From Deltaproteobacteria bacterium HGW-Deltaproteobacteria-14 (GTDB taxonomy: Bacteria > Myxococcota_A > UBA9042 > PHBI01): DNA of 64,000 nt. Shown here piece by piece: positions 49,875 to 58,624 of the stretch. Location: contig PHBI01000006.1 in the NCBI GenBank assembly GCA_002841945.1, positions 1 through 64,000 of the forward strand. The letters run 5' to 3'. A program made the position numbers and the translations under genes. How positions within the stretch are numbered: position 1 is the first letter of the stretch; each line of letters opens with the position of its first letter. The notes below the pieces were generated by a model, which worked only from the letters and a program-made list of their open reading frames with translations, had not been told where the DNA came from and did not search any database.

Positions 49875-50258
49875 TCAGCTGGCGCTGCGAATGGCGATCC
49901 GCCGCGGCTTCGCGCGCTCGTGGCGCGGCAGGTGGAGCTGCAGCACGCCGCTCTTGAGCTCGGCGCTGATCTTGTCGGCGTCGATCGCGTCCGGGACGGT
50001 GAAGACGCGCTTGAAGTCGAACGCGCGCCCGCCGCCCATCAGGACCGGGGTGTCCTCGGTGCACAGCGCCTTGCGGCGACCGACGATGGTCAGGCGGTCC
50101 TCCTCGAGGTCCACCGACAGGCTGTCGGTGGTGACGCCGGGGAGGTCGGCGACGATGAGGAGCTCCTCCTGGTTCTCGTAGACGTCCACCGCGGGGCTCA
50201 CGACCGGGCGGTCGGCGACCGGCTCCGTGCCGGTCGGGCTGGTGATCTCGTTGCTCAT
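49875..50258 (-). CDS. Small heat-shock protein (Hsp20), second of pair
   Basis: A 127-residue alpha-crystallin-type chaperone. The core domain has AVDVYENQEELLIVADLPGV, LEEDRLTIVGRR and FKRVFTVPDAIDADKISAELKSGVLQLHLPR, with the usual GVLxxxLP signature and a C-terminal RIAI anchoring motif. These proteins hold unfolding polypeptides as oligomers. A GGAGAGAC site precedes the ATG. It follows the other hsp20 gene after 34 bases, so the two form an operon. Confidence 0.95.
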   Translation of the reverse strand: MSNEITSPTGTEPVADRPVVSPAVDVYENQEELLIVADLPGVTTDSLSVDLEEDRLTIVGRRKALCTEDTPVLMGGGRAFDFKRVFTVPDAIDADKISAELKSGVLQLHLPRHERAKPRRIAIRSAS

Positions 50259-50292
50259 GGTGTCTCTCCTATCACTCCGGCAGGGTGCCGAC

Positions 50293-50718
50293 TCAGGCGA
50301 TGGTGATGCGGCGCGGCTGCGCCTCGGGCAGCTTGACGAGGCTCACGACGAGCACGCCCTCCTCGAGGGTGGCCCGGGTCTGCTCGCTGTCGATCTTCGC
50401 CGGGAGGGTGAAGCTCTTCTTCCACTCGAAGCCCGTGCGCTCGCTGCGGTGGGTCGCGTAGCCCTCCGGCGCGGCGACGGTGCGGTGCGCTGTGACGGTG
50501 AGCGTGCTGTTGTGCACGTCGATGGTCAGGTCGTCGTCGGTCAGGCCGGGCACGTCGACCGCGAAGACGAAGCGCTCGCCCTCGTCGACCAGCGTCGCCT
50601 CGGGCCAGCGGCCGAGGTTGCGCGAGCGACCGGCGCGGGAGGTGCTCCGCTCCATCTCCCGACGCAGGGTGTCGATGGCGGCGAAGTGCCGATCGAAGTC
50701 ATTCCAGGTCATCCACAT
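50293..50718 (-). CDS. Small heat-shock protein (Hsp20), first of pair
   Basis: A 141-residue alpha-crystallin-type chaperone: FVFAVDVPGLTDDDLTIDVHNSTLTVTAHR, FEWKKSFTLPAKIDSEQTRATLEEGVLVVSLVK (read in pieces) and a final RRITIA. The ATG at 50718 has an AAGGAGAG site. It is the first gene of a two-gene operon and is preceded by a promoter-like pair about 160 bases upstream. No CIRCE element was found. Confidence 0.95.
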   Translation of the reverse strand: MWMTWNDFDRHFAAIDTLRREMERSTSRAGRSRNLGRWPEATLVDEGERFVFAVDVPGLTDDDLTIDVHNSTLTVTAHRTVAAPEGYATHRSERTGFEWKKSFTLPAKIDSEQTRATLEEGVLVVSLVKLPEAQPRRITIA

Positions 50719-50880
50719 GACAGCTCTCCTTGCTTGCTCGGTGTCCTGGGCGTGCCCCTGGCATCAGGCGGACCTCGGCACCCGGGCCGTGCGCTCGACG
50801 CTCGGACATCGCCCGCGCCGGGCCGCCGAAAACAGCTTGAGTTTCGACGGGTTCCGGTCGCCTATCGTGTCGCGAGCCGA

Positions 50881-50908
50881 AAATATTCACGCGCCCCGGG
50901 CGGTCAAC
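50881..50908 (-). promoter_or_regulatory. Putative promoter of the hsp20 operon
   Basis: On the minus strand TTGACC (50908-50903), 16 bases, TATTTT (50886-50881), just after the stop of the ABC ATPase gene. It implies a leader of about 155 bases before the first hsp20 ATG. Confidence 0.4.
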
Positions 50909-50917
50909 ACCCCAATC

Positions 50918-52618
50918 TCACGTCGCGGCTTCGATCTCTCGTGCGGCCTGCTCCCCCTCGGGGGTGCCGGCGAAGATGAAGCGACGGACGCGGGGATCCT
51001 GTGCCTCGAGGAGGCGCGCCGGGGTGTCCGCGGCGAGGATCTGCCCGTGGTCGAGCATGGCGATCTGGTCGGCGACCCTGAAGGCGGACGGCATGTCGTG
51101 GCTGACGACCAGGGAGGTGATGTCGAAGAGCTCCTGCGCCTCGACGATCATGTCGTCGAGGTAGCGCGCGAGCACGGGATCCTGGCCGGTCGTGGGCTCG
51201 TCGTAGATGATCAGCTGGGGGAGCGGGACCATGGCGCGGGCGAGGCCGACGCGCTTCTTCTGCCCGCTCGACAGGGTCGACGGCATCCGCTCGGCGAGGT
51301 CGGTCAGGCGCAGCTTCTCGAGCATCTCGTCGGTGCGGGCGCGCACCTCCGCCGCGCGCACCCCACGCTCCCGCAGCGGAAAGGCGATGTTCTCACGGAC
51401 GGTCAGCGCGTCGAGCAGCGCCGCCCCCTGAAACACCATGCCGTAGCGCTCGCGGAGCTTGAGCAGCTCGCCCTCGCTGAGGGCCGCCAGATCGAGGCCG
51501 AAGACGCTGATGGTGCCGGCGTCGGGGCGCATCAACCCGATGATGTGCTTCATGATCACGGACTTGCCGCTGCCAGACCCGCCGATGAGCACGGTGACGC
51601 GGTCACGGGGGACGACGAGGTCGACGCCCTTGAGGACATGCTGCGGGCCGAAGTGCTTGTGAACCCCGCGCAGCTCGGCGAGCGCCTCCTCTCCCGGCGC
51701 GAGGCGCCACACGCGGCCGGGCGCGGACGACGCGGCGGTGGTTGAGACGTCGGGCGCGTCATCGTCGTCGGGGCCCTTGTCGAGGCGCCCGACCCCGGAG
51801 AAGAAGACCTTCACGAGGTCGCGTTCCGACGCGATGACCTCGTCCACCGTGCCGACGACCGAGATCCTGCCTCCCTCGAGCATCGCCAGGCGGTCGGCCA
51901 GGTTCACCGTCGAGGTCATGTCGTGGCTGATGATGACGCTCGTGATGCCGAAGCGCTCCCGCGTCTGCCGGATCATCTTGTCGACGAACTCGATCATGAC
52001 CGGGTCGAGCCCGGTGGTCGGCTCGTCGAACAGCACCACCTCGGGGTTGGTGATGACCGCGCGCGCCAGGCTGACGCGCTTCTTCATGCCACCCGAGAGC
52101 TGGCTCGGCAGCTTGTCCCGCGCCGGATCGAGCTCGAGCAGCGACAGCTGCTCGCGCACCAGCGGCACGACCTCCCCCCACCGCATCCGGGTGTTCTCGT
52201 AGAGCGGGAAGGCGACGTTCTCCATCACCGTCAGCGAGTCGAGCAGCGCGTAGCTCTGAAACATCATGGTGACGCGCTTGCGGAGCGCCAGCAGGCGGTC
52301 GGGACCGACCTCGCGGGTGTCCTCGCCGAACAAGAGCACCTGCCCCTCGTCGGGCAACATGAGCCCGTTCATGAGCTTGAGCAGCACCGACTTGCCGGTC
52401 CCCGACTCCCCGGCGATGACCGTCGTCAGCCCCGTCGGGATGTCGAGGTCGAGGCCCTCGAGCACCGTGCGGTCGCCAAAACGCTTGGAGACGCCACGCA
52501 GCCGGATGACCGGGAGCTCGGCGTCCACCGGCCACCGCCGCACCTCCGGCAGCAGCAGGTTGACCCGCTCCCGCGTCGCCGCCCGCGCCCCGTCGCTTGG
52601 TCCCCTGATGTCGCCCAT
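50918..52618 (-). CDS. Double ABC ATPase (two MlaF/Mkl-like domains in one chain)
   Basis: A 566-residue protein with two complete nucleotide-binding domains. Domain 1 (about 35-270): Walker A GESGTGKSVLLK, signature LSGGMKKRVSLARA, Walker B VVLFDEPTTGLDP, ISHD. Domain 2 (about 320-560): GGSGSGKSVIMK, LSSGQKKRVGLARA, LIIYDEPTTGQDP, VSHD. Both have the MlaF-type patterns of ATPases that drive MCE/Mla phospholipid transport between membranes. An acidic linker joins them. Partner permease (MlaE) and MCE protein are not adjacent. The ATG at 52618 is a choice; ATG 52639 or GTG farther in are possible since no clear ribosome site exists. Confidence 0.9.
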   Translation of the reverse strand: MGDIRGPSDGARAATRERVNLLLPEVRRWPVDAELPVIRLRGVSKRFGDRTVLEGLDLDIPTGLTTVIAGESGTGKSVLLKLMNGLMLPDEGQVLLFGEDTREVGPDRLLALRKRVTMMFQSYALLDSLTVMENVAFPLYENTRMRWGEVVPLVREQLSLLELDPARDKLPSQLSGGMKKRVSLARAVITNPEVVLFDEPTTGLDPVMIEFVDKMIRQTRERFGITSVIISHDMTSTVNLADRLAMLEGGRISVVGTVDEVIASERDLVKVFFSGVGRLDKGPDDDDAPDVSTTAASSAPGRVWRLAPGEEALAELRGVHKHFGPQHVLKGVDLVVPRDRVTVLIGGSGSGKSVIMKHIIGLMRPDAGTISVFGLDLAALSEGELLKLRERYGMVFQGAALLDALTVRENIAFPLRERGVRAAEVRARTDEMLEKLRLTDLAERMPSTLSSGQKKRVGLARAMVPLPQLIIYDEPTTGQDPVLARYLDDMIVEAQELFDITSLVVSHDMPSAFRVADQIAMLDHGQILAADTPARLLEAQDPRVRRFIFAGTPEGEQAAREIEAAT

Positions 52619-52753
52619 GCGCCGGCGAGGTTTGCCCATCCAGCCCGGCGGGTGCAAGGTTTCTCGGCGTCGGCGGCCACCCACCGCGCCGAGAGTTTCC
52701 CGCGTCACGCCTGGTGCTTATCGCTCACCCACCACACGCCCGAGGAGCCCCCC

Positions 52754-53389
52754 ATGGCCAAGGCTCACGCCCAGCCCGCCGCCGCCCAGACCCGCAAAGA
52801 GCAGCTCATACAGGCCCTCATCATCCTCGGCGTCGCCGTCGCGGCGATGTGGGGCCTCGAGCTCATCGACTGGGCCACCGGGCATGCGCTCGATCGCTCG
52901 CTCGGCATCCGCCCTCGCGACCCCGCCGGGCTCATCGGGCTCGTCGGCGCGCCGTTCATGCACGGCGACGTCGCCCACCTCACCGCCAACACCATCCCCT
53001 TCGTCGTCTTGGGCCTCTTCGTGATGCTGCGCGGCGTCCCGACCTTCTTCAAGACCACCGCGTTCATCGCCCTCGTGGGCGGCCTGCTCGTCTGGATCGC
53101 CGCGCGCGACGCCAACCACATCGGCGCCAGCGGCGTCATCTTCGGCTACTTCGGCTACCTGCTCGGGGTCGGCTTCTTCGAGCGCAGCTTCAAATCCATC
53201 CTCGTCGCCGGGCTCGTGGCCTTCCTCTACGGCGGCATCATCTTCGGCGTGCTCCCGAACGACCCGCGGATCTCCTGGGAGGGTCACCTCTTCGGCTTCA
53301 TCGCCGGCGGGGGCTGGGCCTACCTCAGCGTCGGACGCGAGCGCCTCGCCGACAAGCGGGCCAAGGGCCAGACCCCGACCCGGGTTTGA
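52754..53389 (+). CDS. Rhomboid-family intramembrane serine protease
   Basis: A 211-residue polytopic protein with about six hydrophobic helices. Rhomboid residues are present: HLTANTIPFVVLG (HxxxN), the nucleophile Ser in IGASGVIFGYFGYL (GxSG) and the catalytic His in WEGHLFGFIAG. It should cut transmembrane substrates inside the inner membrane. A GAGGAG site precedes the ATG. It is convergent with the dihydrouridine synthase gene. A link to sorting of tailed surface proteins is conceivable but not shown. Confidence 0.92.
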   Translation: MAKAHAQPAAAQTRKEQLIQALIILGVAVAAMWGLELIDWATGHALDRSLGIRPRDPAGLIGLVGAPFMHGDVAHLTANTIPFVVLGLFVMLRGVPTFFKTTAFIALVGGLLVWIAARDANHIGASGVIFGYFGYLLGVGFFERSFKSILVAGLVAFLYGGIIFGVLPNDPRISWEGHLFGFIAGGGWAYLSVGRERLADKRAKGQTPTRV

Positions 53390-53423
53390 CGCAGTGCAGC
53401 ACCGGCGCCACAGCGGCGATAAA

Positions 53424-54512
53424 TCAGGCCGCCTCGGCCTCGCCATCGCCGCTGGACACACCGATGCTGCGACGCACATCCAAGACGCCAAGGGCCGCGC
53501 AGACCGCCTCGAGGTGGTCGAGCATGTCGCCCGGGTCCTTCATCTTGAGGCACGTGACCCGGGTGTCGGGGGCGTAGTGGAAGCCCTTGAGCAGCCGGCT
53601 CAGCATCATCCTCATGCGCCCCGGCGCCACCTTCGGCGGGTACAGCGCGTCGAGCATACCGCGGTAGGCGCGCAAGACGGCGATGGTGTCGCGCCAGGTC
53701 GGCGCGAAGGGCTCGCGCCCGGCGACCTCGTCGGCGATCTGCCGGAAGATCCACGGGTTGTTGATGGCCCCGCGGCCGATCATCACGCCGTCGCAGCCGG
53801 TTGTGACGAAGCGGTCGAGCGCGTCGCTCGCCGTCAGCACGTCCCCCGAGCCGAGCACCGGGATGCGCGCCGCGGCCTTCATGGCGCGAACGACCTCCCA
53901 GTCGGCCACGCCACGGTAGAGCTGCATGCGCGTGCGCCCGTGAACCGCGATGGCCTGCGCGCCATGCTCCTCGGCGACCCTCAGGGTGTCGAGGGCGTTG
54001 ACGGTGTTCTCGCACCAGCCGTTACGGATCTTGATCGTCACCGGGATCTTCACCGCGGCGACGGTGGCGTCGAGGATGCGCGCGATCTGCGGCAGATCGC
54101 GCAAGAGCCCCGCCCCACCGCCGCGCCGGACGATCTTCGGGGCCGGGCAGCCGCAGTTGATGTCGAGCAGATCGACACCGGCGCCCTCGACCACGCGCGC
54201 GGCCTCGGCCATGCGCTCGGGGTCCGAGCCGTAGAGCTGCACCGCGACCGGGCGCTCGGACTCGGCGAAGCTCATGCGGACGGCCATCCGGAGCTGGCGC
54301 TGGGTCAGCAGCTCGATCGAGATGAACTCGCTCACCACGAGGCCGACGGCGTCGCCGCTGGCGAGCTTGACGAGGCGCCGGAACGGCGAGTCGGTGACGC
54401 CGCTCATGGGCGCGAGCACGAGCCCCGGCGCGACGTCGACGGGGCCGATCGAGAAGCCGGGGAGGCGCGCCGGGGTGCTGGCCGCGGCCTGCTGGATGGG
54501 GGACGCTGACAT
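53424..54512 (-). CDS. tRNA-dihydrouridine synthase
   Basis: A 362-residue FMN enzyme that reduces specific uridines in tRNA. Motifs: LVLAPMSGVTDSPFR, VQLYGSDPERMAEAA, DLLDINCGCPAPKIVR with the catalytic Cys, VTIKIRNGW, AIAVHGRTRMQLYRG, IPVLGSGDV and GCDGVMIGRGAINNPWIF. The ATG at 54512 has no ribosome site, but TTGACC-17-TATCGC ends seven bases upstream, so the message is probably leaderless. Its start overlaps the divergent ABC exporter start. Confidence 0.95.
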   Translation of the reverse strand: MSASPIQQAAASTPARLPGFSIGPVDVAPGLVLAPMSGVTDSPFRRLVKLASGDAVGLVVSEFISIELLTQRQLRMAVRMSFAESERPVAVQLYGSDPERMAEAARVVEGAGVDLLDINCGCPAPKIVRRGGGAGLLRDLPQIARILDATVAAVKIPVTIKIRNGWCENTVNALDTLRVAEEHGAQAIAVHGRTRMQLYRGVADWEVVRAMKAAARIPVLGSGDVLTASDALDRFVTTGCDGVMIGRGAINNPWIFRQIADEVAGREPFAPTWRDTIAVLRAYRGMLDALYPPKVAPGRMRMMLSRLLKGFHYAPDTRVTCLKMKDPGDMLDHLEAVCAALGVLDVRRSIGVSSGDGEAEAA

Positions 54513-56316
54513 GGGCGGAGCGATACCGGCGGAGGCCGCGGCGGTCAAGGATGGTGCGCGTAAGCTCGGTGGGGCGCCGCCCCGGGCCGCGTGGTCCCAC
54601 ATCACGCGGCTCGTGAGCCTCTTGCGCCCGTACCGGGCGCGCTGGACCCTCGCGACGATCGCGCTGGTCCTCGGCGGGGCGGTCAACCTGGGGCTGCCCC
54701 AGACGGCGCGGGTGGCGATCGACGACGCGGTGCGGAACAAAGATCTCGCGATGCTCGACCTCATCGCCGCGCTGGCGCTGGGCGGCTTCGTGATCCTCGG
54801 CGGGCTGACGATGCTGCGCCACTACCTCATGAGCTGGCTCGGCAACCGGGTCGTCGCCGACCTGCGCGACCACAGCTTCCGCCACCTCCTGCGCTTTCCA
54901 CCGGGGTACTTCCACGAGCGCATGACCGGCGAGCTCGTGAGCCGCCTCACCACCGACATCGAGGCGCTGCAGAGCTCGGTCGGCTCGGAGTTCTCGCTGG
55001 CGCTGCGCTCGATCCTGATGGTGGTCGGCGGGCTCGTCATCCTGGTGTTCACGAGCCCGACCCTGACCGGCGTGATGATCCTCGTGGTGCCCCCGCTGTC
55101 CTTGCTCGCCGTGGCCTTCGGCCGGGTGATCCGGCGACGCTCGCGGGAGATCCAGGATCTGGTGGCGGAGGCCAACGGCGGGCTCAAGGAGAGCCTCGCC
55201 GGCATCGAGACGGTCCAGACCTTCAACGCCGAGGCGATCGAGGCCGAGCGCTACAAGGGGCGCGTCTTCGCCGCGTTCCGCACCTCGCTGCGCGTGGCGC
55301 TGTTCCGCGGCGGCTTCATGGGGGCGGTGCAGGTGGGCGCCTTCGGCGCGATGACCCTCATCATCTGGCTCGGCGCCAAGGGGGTCGTCGCCGGGGAGAC
55401 CACCCCCGGCGAGGTCGTGGTCTTCCTCGGCTACACGCTGATGGTGGCCTCGTCGCTGGCGACCCTGGCCGAGATCTGGGGCAACCTGCAGCGCGCCGTG
55501 GGGGCGAGCGAGCGCATCTTCGAGCTGCTCGACGAGACGCCACAGATCCGCGACGCCGAGGGCGCGCGCCCGCTCGTGGCGCCGCGCGGGGCGCTCGCCT
55601 TCGAGCAGGTCCGCTTCACCTACCCCACCCGCCCCGACGTGCAGGTCCTCGACGACGTGAGCTTCCGCGCCGCGCCCGGCGAGACGATCGCGCTGGTCGG
55701 CCGCTCCGGCGCCGGCAAGTCGACCATCGCGGCGCTGGTGCAGCGCTTCTGGGACCCGTCGGACGGGGTCGTCCGCGTCGACGGCCACGACCTGCGCGAG
55801 CTGCAGCTCGAGAGCCTGCGCGACGCCATCGCCACGGTCGCTCAGGACCCGGTGCTGTTCTCGGGCTCGATCCGCGACAACATCGCGTACGGCCGCCCCG
55901 ACGCCCCCCTCGAGGCCATCATCGCCGCCGCCCGCGACGCCAAGATCGCCGACTTCGTCGAGAGCCTGCCCGACGGCTGGGAGACCCGGGTCGGCGAGCG
56001 CGGGGTGAAGCTCTCGGGCGGGCAACGACAGCGGGTGGCCATCGCCCGCGCCATCCTGGCCGATCCCCGGGTGCTCATCCTCGACGAGGCCACCAGCCAC
56101 CTCGACAGCGAGAACGAGGCCCTCGTCCACGCCGCGCTCGAGCGGCTGATGGAGGGGCGCACCACGCTCATCATCGCGCACCGCCTCAGCACCGTGCAGA
56201 AGGCCAACCGGATCCTCGTCATCGACGGCGGTCGGATCGTCGAGGCGGGCACCCACGAGGAGCTCATGGCGGGCGGCGCGCTCTATGAGAAGCTGGCCGC
56301 CCAGCAGCTGGGCTAG
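54511..56316 (+). CDS. MsbA-type ABC exporter (fused TM and ATPase domains)
   Basis: A 601-residue half-transporter. Six membrane helices (about 40-320) precede a complete ATPase: Walker A GRSGAGKSTIAALVQR, Q-loop VAQDPVLFSGSI, signature [14 protein letters not shown], Walker B VLILDEATSHLD, and H-loop IIAHRLSTV. The family exports lipids such as lipid A or hydrophobic drugs as a homodimer. The ATG at 54511 has a GGGGGAC site; it shares bases with the divergent gene start, so a downstream GTG could be the real start. Confidence 0.93.
   Translation: MGGAIPAEAAAVKDGARKLGGAPPRAAWSHITRLVSLLRPYRARWTLATIALVLGGAVNLGLPQTARVAIDDAVRNKDLAMLDLIAALALGGFVILGGLTMLRHYLMSWLGNRVVADLRDHSFRHLLRFPPGYFHERMTGELVSRLTTDIEALQSSVGSEFSLALRSILMVVGGLVILVFTSPTLTGVMILVVPPLSLLAVAFGRVIRRRSREIQDLVAEANGGLKESLAGIETVQTFNAEAIEAERYKGRVFAAFRTSLRVALFRGGFMGAVQVGAFGAMTLIIWLGAKGVVAGETTPGEVVVFLGYTLMVASSLATLAEIWGNLQRAVGASERIFELLDETPQIRDAEGARPLVAPRGALAFEQVRFTYPTRPDVQVLDDVSFRAAPGETIALVGRSGAGKSTIAALVQRFWDPSDGVVRVDGHDLRELQLESLRDAIATVAQDPVLFSGSIRDNIAYGRPDAPLEAIIAAARDAKIADFVESLPDGWETRVGERGVKLSGGQRQRVAIARAILADPRVLILDEATSHLDSENEALVHAALERLMEGRTTLIIAHRLSTVQKANRILVIDGGRIVEAGTHEELMAGGALYEKLAAQQLG
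54520..54548 (-). promoter_or_regulatory. Putative leaderless promoter of dihydrouridine synthase
   Basis: On the minus strand TTGACC (54548-54543), 17 bases, TATCGC (54525-54520), then seven bases to the ATG at 54512. It lies wholly inside the first codons assigned to the divergent ABC exporter. Confidence 0.5.
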
Positions 56317-56360
56317 GATCGTGCAACGCACAATCCCAATTCTACTTTAGAGCCAAGCCA

Positions 56361-57254
56361 CTACGATCCGATATGCCGCGGCGCACCAGCGACCCACCCG
56401 GCGACGTAGGGGGTCGCGAGATCCCGGCCGGTGGCGGCCTCGATGCCCTCGAGGCTCGGGCTGGCGTTGACCTCGAGGACGACCCAGCCGGTCGGGGTCT
56501 CGAGCAGGTCGACCCCGCAGCAGGCGAGCTCGCTCGCGGCCGCGGCGCGCGCCGCCAGGTCGCGCGTCTCCGAGGTGAGCTCGGCGGCCACCGGGCGCCC
56601 GCCGCGGTGGACGTTGGCCCGGAACTCCCCCGGCGCGGCGTGACGCCAGGCGGCGGCGGTGGGCTCGCCGCCGAGGACGAGGACGCGCAGATCCCGCACC
56701 GGGTCGAGGGCGACGTAGGGCTGGACCAGGGCGGTGTGCCCGGCGCCGACCCAGGCCTCGAGCGCGCTCCGGGCGCAGTCGAAGCCGCGCACCAGGACGA
56801 CGCCGTCGCCCCCGCTGCCGCGGCGCCGCTTGAGCACCCAGGCGTCCCCGCCGAGGGTCGACAGCGCCTGCTCGACGTGGCCCGGCTCGCGGATGGCCAC
56901 CGTCGGCAGGATCGGGAGGCCGGCCGCGAGCAGCCGCTCGCTCGTCGCGAGCTTGTCCCCGGCGCGGGCGATGGCCTCGGGGGTGACGGCGCTGTAGGCG
57001 CCGGCGGCGATCCAGGCGCCGAGGAGCGAGCCGCTCCAGCGCGCGAGGCGCACGCCGATGCGCGGGATCACCACCTCGGGGACGCGGACGACCGCGCCGC
57101 CCGCGATGAGGCGCGGGCCGCTCGGCGACAGCGCGATCGCGACCGACACCGGGTCGACCGAGGCCATCTGGTGCCCCAGCGCCGCGCCGGCGGCGAGGAG
57201 CCGCCGGGTGGTGTAGAAGCGCTCGGAGTGGGACAGGATCGTGACGCGTGCCAT
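56361..57254 (-). CDS. RimK-like ATP-grasp ligase
   Basis: A 297-residue ATP-grasp enzyme of the RimK family, which adds glutamate or similar amino acids to a carboxylate on a protein or small molecule. Elements: RVTILSHSERFYTTRRLL start, DKLATSERLLAAGLPILPTV, WVLKRRRGSGGDGVVLV ATP-binding lysine loop, LRVLVLGGEPTAAAWRH, and the metal-binding GWVVLEVNASPSLEGIE. The acceptor is unknown. No ribosome site is clear before the ATG. It lies 68 bases after mvaA on the same strand. Confidence 0.9.
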   Translation of the reverse strand: MARVTILSHSERFYTTRRLLAAGAALGHQMASVDPVSVAIALSPSGPRLIAGGAVVRVPEVVIPRIGVRLARWSGSLLGAWIAAGAYSAVTPEAIARAGDKLATSERLLAAGLPILPTVAIREPGHVEQALSTLGGDAWVLKRRRGSGGDGVVLVRGFDCARSALEAWVGAGHTALVQPYVALDPVRDLRVLVLGGEPTAAAWRHAAPGEFRANVHRGGRPVAAELTSETRDLAARAAAASELACCGVDLLETPTGWVVLEVNASPSLEGIEAATGRDLATPYVAGWVAGAPRHIGS

Positions 57255-57322
57255 CGCACGGAGCGTGTCACAGCCCTCGCGGGCGCTCCATCAGAACTCG
57301 CCTCACCAGACCTCGGCGGGAC

Positions 57323-58624
57323 TCAGAGCCCGTCGCGCAGCCGGAGCAGCTCCTCGCGGGCGGCGCGGGCGTCGGTGCGCTCGCGGGCCAGCATCGCGGC
57401 GACCACCAGCGGGACCTCCTCGGGCCGGGCGCCAGCCTCCGCCGCGACGGTGCGGGCGTGCAGGCGCATGTGCCCGCGCTGGATGCCCTCGCTCGCCAGC
57501 GCCCGGGTCGCGGCCAGGTTCTGGGCCAGGCCCACCGACGCGACCACCTCCGCGAAGCGCGCGGCCTCACGGACGCCCAGGATCTTGAAGTTCGCGCGCA
57601 CCGCGGGGTGGATCGAGGTGATGCCGCCGACCGTCCCGAGGGCGAGCGGGATGTCCATCCGCCCCACCATGTAGCCGTCCTCGACCCGCCACTTCGCGAG
57701 CGCCGTGTAGCGCCCGTCGTAGGCGGCGAACGCGTGGGCGGCGGCCTCGACCGCGCGGAAGTCCTGGCCGGTCGCCAGGAGCACCGCGTCGATGCCGTTC
57801 ATGATGCCCTTGTTGGCCGTGACCGCGCGGTACGGATCGGCCTCGGCGAAGCGGCTCGCCTCCTCGATGCGCTCGGCCTCGTCGAACGGCATCGTCGAGG
57901 TCCCCGCGGTCTCCCCGAGGCGCACCCGACCCTCGACCATGACCCGCCGGTGGATCGGCAGGTTCGAGAGGATGCGCAGCCCCACGCGGGATCCGGTCCA
58001 CTCGGACAGCAGGGTGCCGGCCTCCTCGGCCATGGAGTTGACCGCGTTGGCGCCCATCGCGTCGCGCACGTCCACGTGGATGTGGACGACCGCGAGGGGG
58101 CGCCCGTCGGGGTCGACGAGGCGCCGCACGCGCGCGCCGCGGAAGCCGCCGCCGGCCGCGATGAGGCGCGGGTGGTTCTTGTCGAGGCACTGGCGAAGCT
58201 CGCCGAGGTGCCGCTCGACGACGTCCTCGAGCACCCCCTCGGGCGGCGGGTCGGGGAAGTGGATCTGGCCGATCATGATCGGTTCGGTCGAGACCGCCAC
58301 GATCCCGTCGACGTCGCGCAAGAGGCGCGCGGCGAAGGACGCCGCCGCGACCACCGAGGGCTCCTCGATGACCATCGGCACGACGTAGTCGAGGCCGTTG
58401 ACGCGGAAGTTGGTCGCGAAGGCGATCGGCAGGCTGAAGCGGCCGACGACGTTCTCGCTCATGTTGGCGGCGACCGCCTGGGGGAGGCCGTCGGGGCTCG
58501 AGAGCGCGTCCAGATCCGAGGCCTCGAGGCCAGCGAACGCCGCGACGGCGCGGATGCGCTCGTCGGCGCTGAGGCGAAAGAAGCCCGGCAGGCGGCTCGA
58601 GCGGGTGTGAAACATCGTCGTCAT
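57323..58624 (-). CDS. mvaA: Hydroxymethylglutaryl-CoA reductase, class II type
   Basis: A 433-residue HMG-CoA reductase, the mevalonate-forming enzyme. Active-site motifs: ENVVGRFSLPIAFATNF, DVRDAMGANAVNSM with the catalytic Asp/Asn, TANKGIMNGIDAV with the catalytic Lys, and GTVGGITSIHP. Length and motifs fit class II (bacterial) reductases. Its ATG overlaps the stop of the upstream isomerase gene (ATGA), so the two are translated together for isoprenoid synthesis. Class II enzymes can also run in the degradative direction, but the fni linkage favours biosynthesis. Confidence 0.95.
   Translation of the reverse strand: MTTMFHTRSSRLPGFFRLSADERIRAVAAFAGLEASDLDALSSPDGLPQAVAANMSENVVGRFSLPIAFATNFRVNGLDYVVPMVIEEPSVVAAASFAARLLRDVDGIVAVSTEPIMIGQIHFPDPPPEGVLEDVVERHLGELRQCLDKNHPRLIAAGGGFRGARVRRLVDPDGRPLAVVHIHVDVRDAMGANAVNSMAEEAGTLLSEWTGSRVGLRILSNLPIHRRVMVEGRVRLGETAGTSTMPFDEAERIEEASRFAEADPYRAVTANKGIMNGIDAVLLATGQDFRAVEAAAHAFAAYDGRYTALAKWRVEDGYMVGRMDIPLALGTVGGITSIHPAVRANFKILGVREAARFAEVVASVGLAQNLAATRALASEGIQRGHMRLHARTVAAEAGARPEEVPLVVAAMLARERTDARAAREELLRLRDGL

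Noticed and set aside
50719..50917. CIRCE or sigma-32 promoter before the hsp20 pair
   Set aside because: No TTAGCACTC-N9-GAGTGCTAA and no CCCCAT-type -10; an ordinary TTGACC/TATTTT pair fits better.
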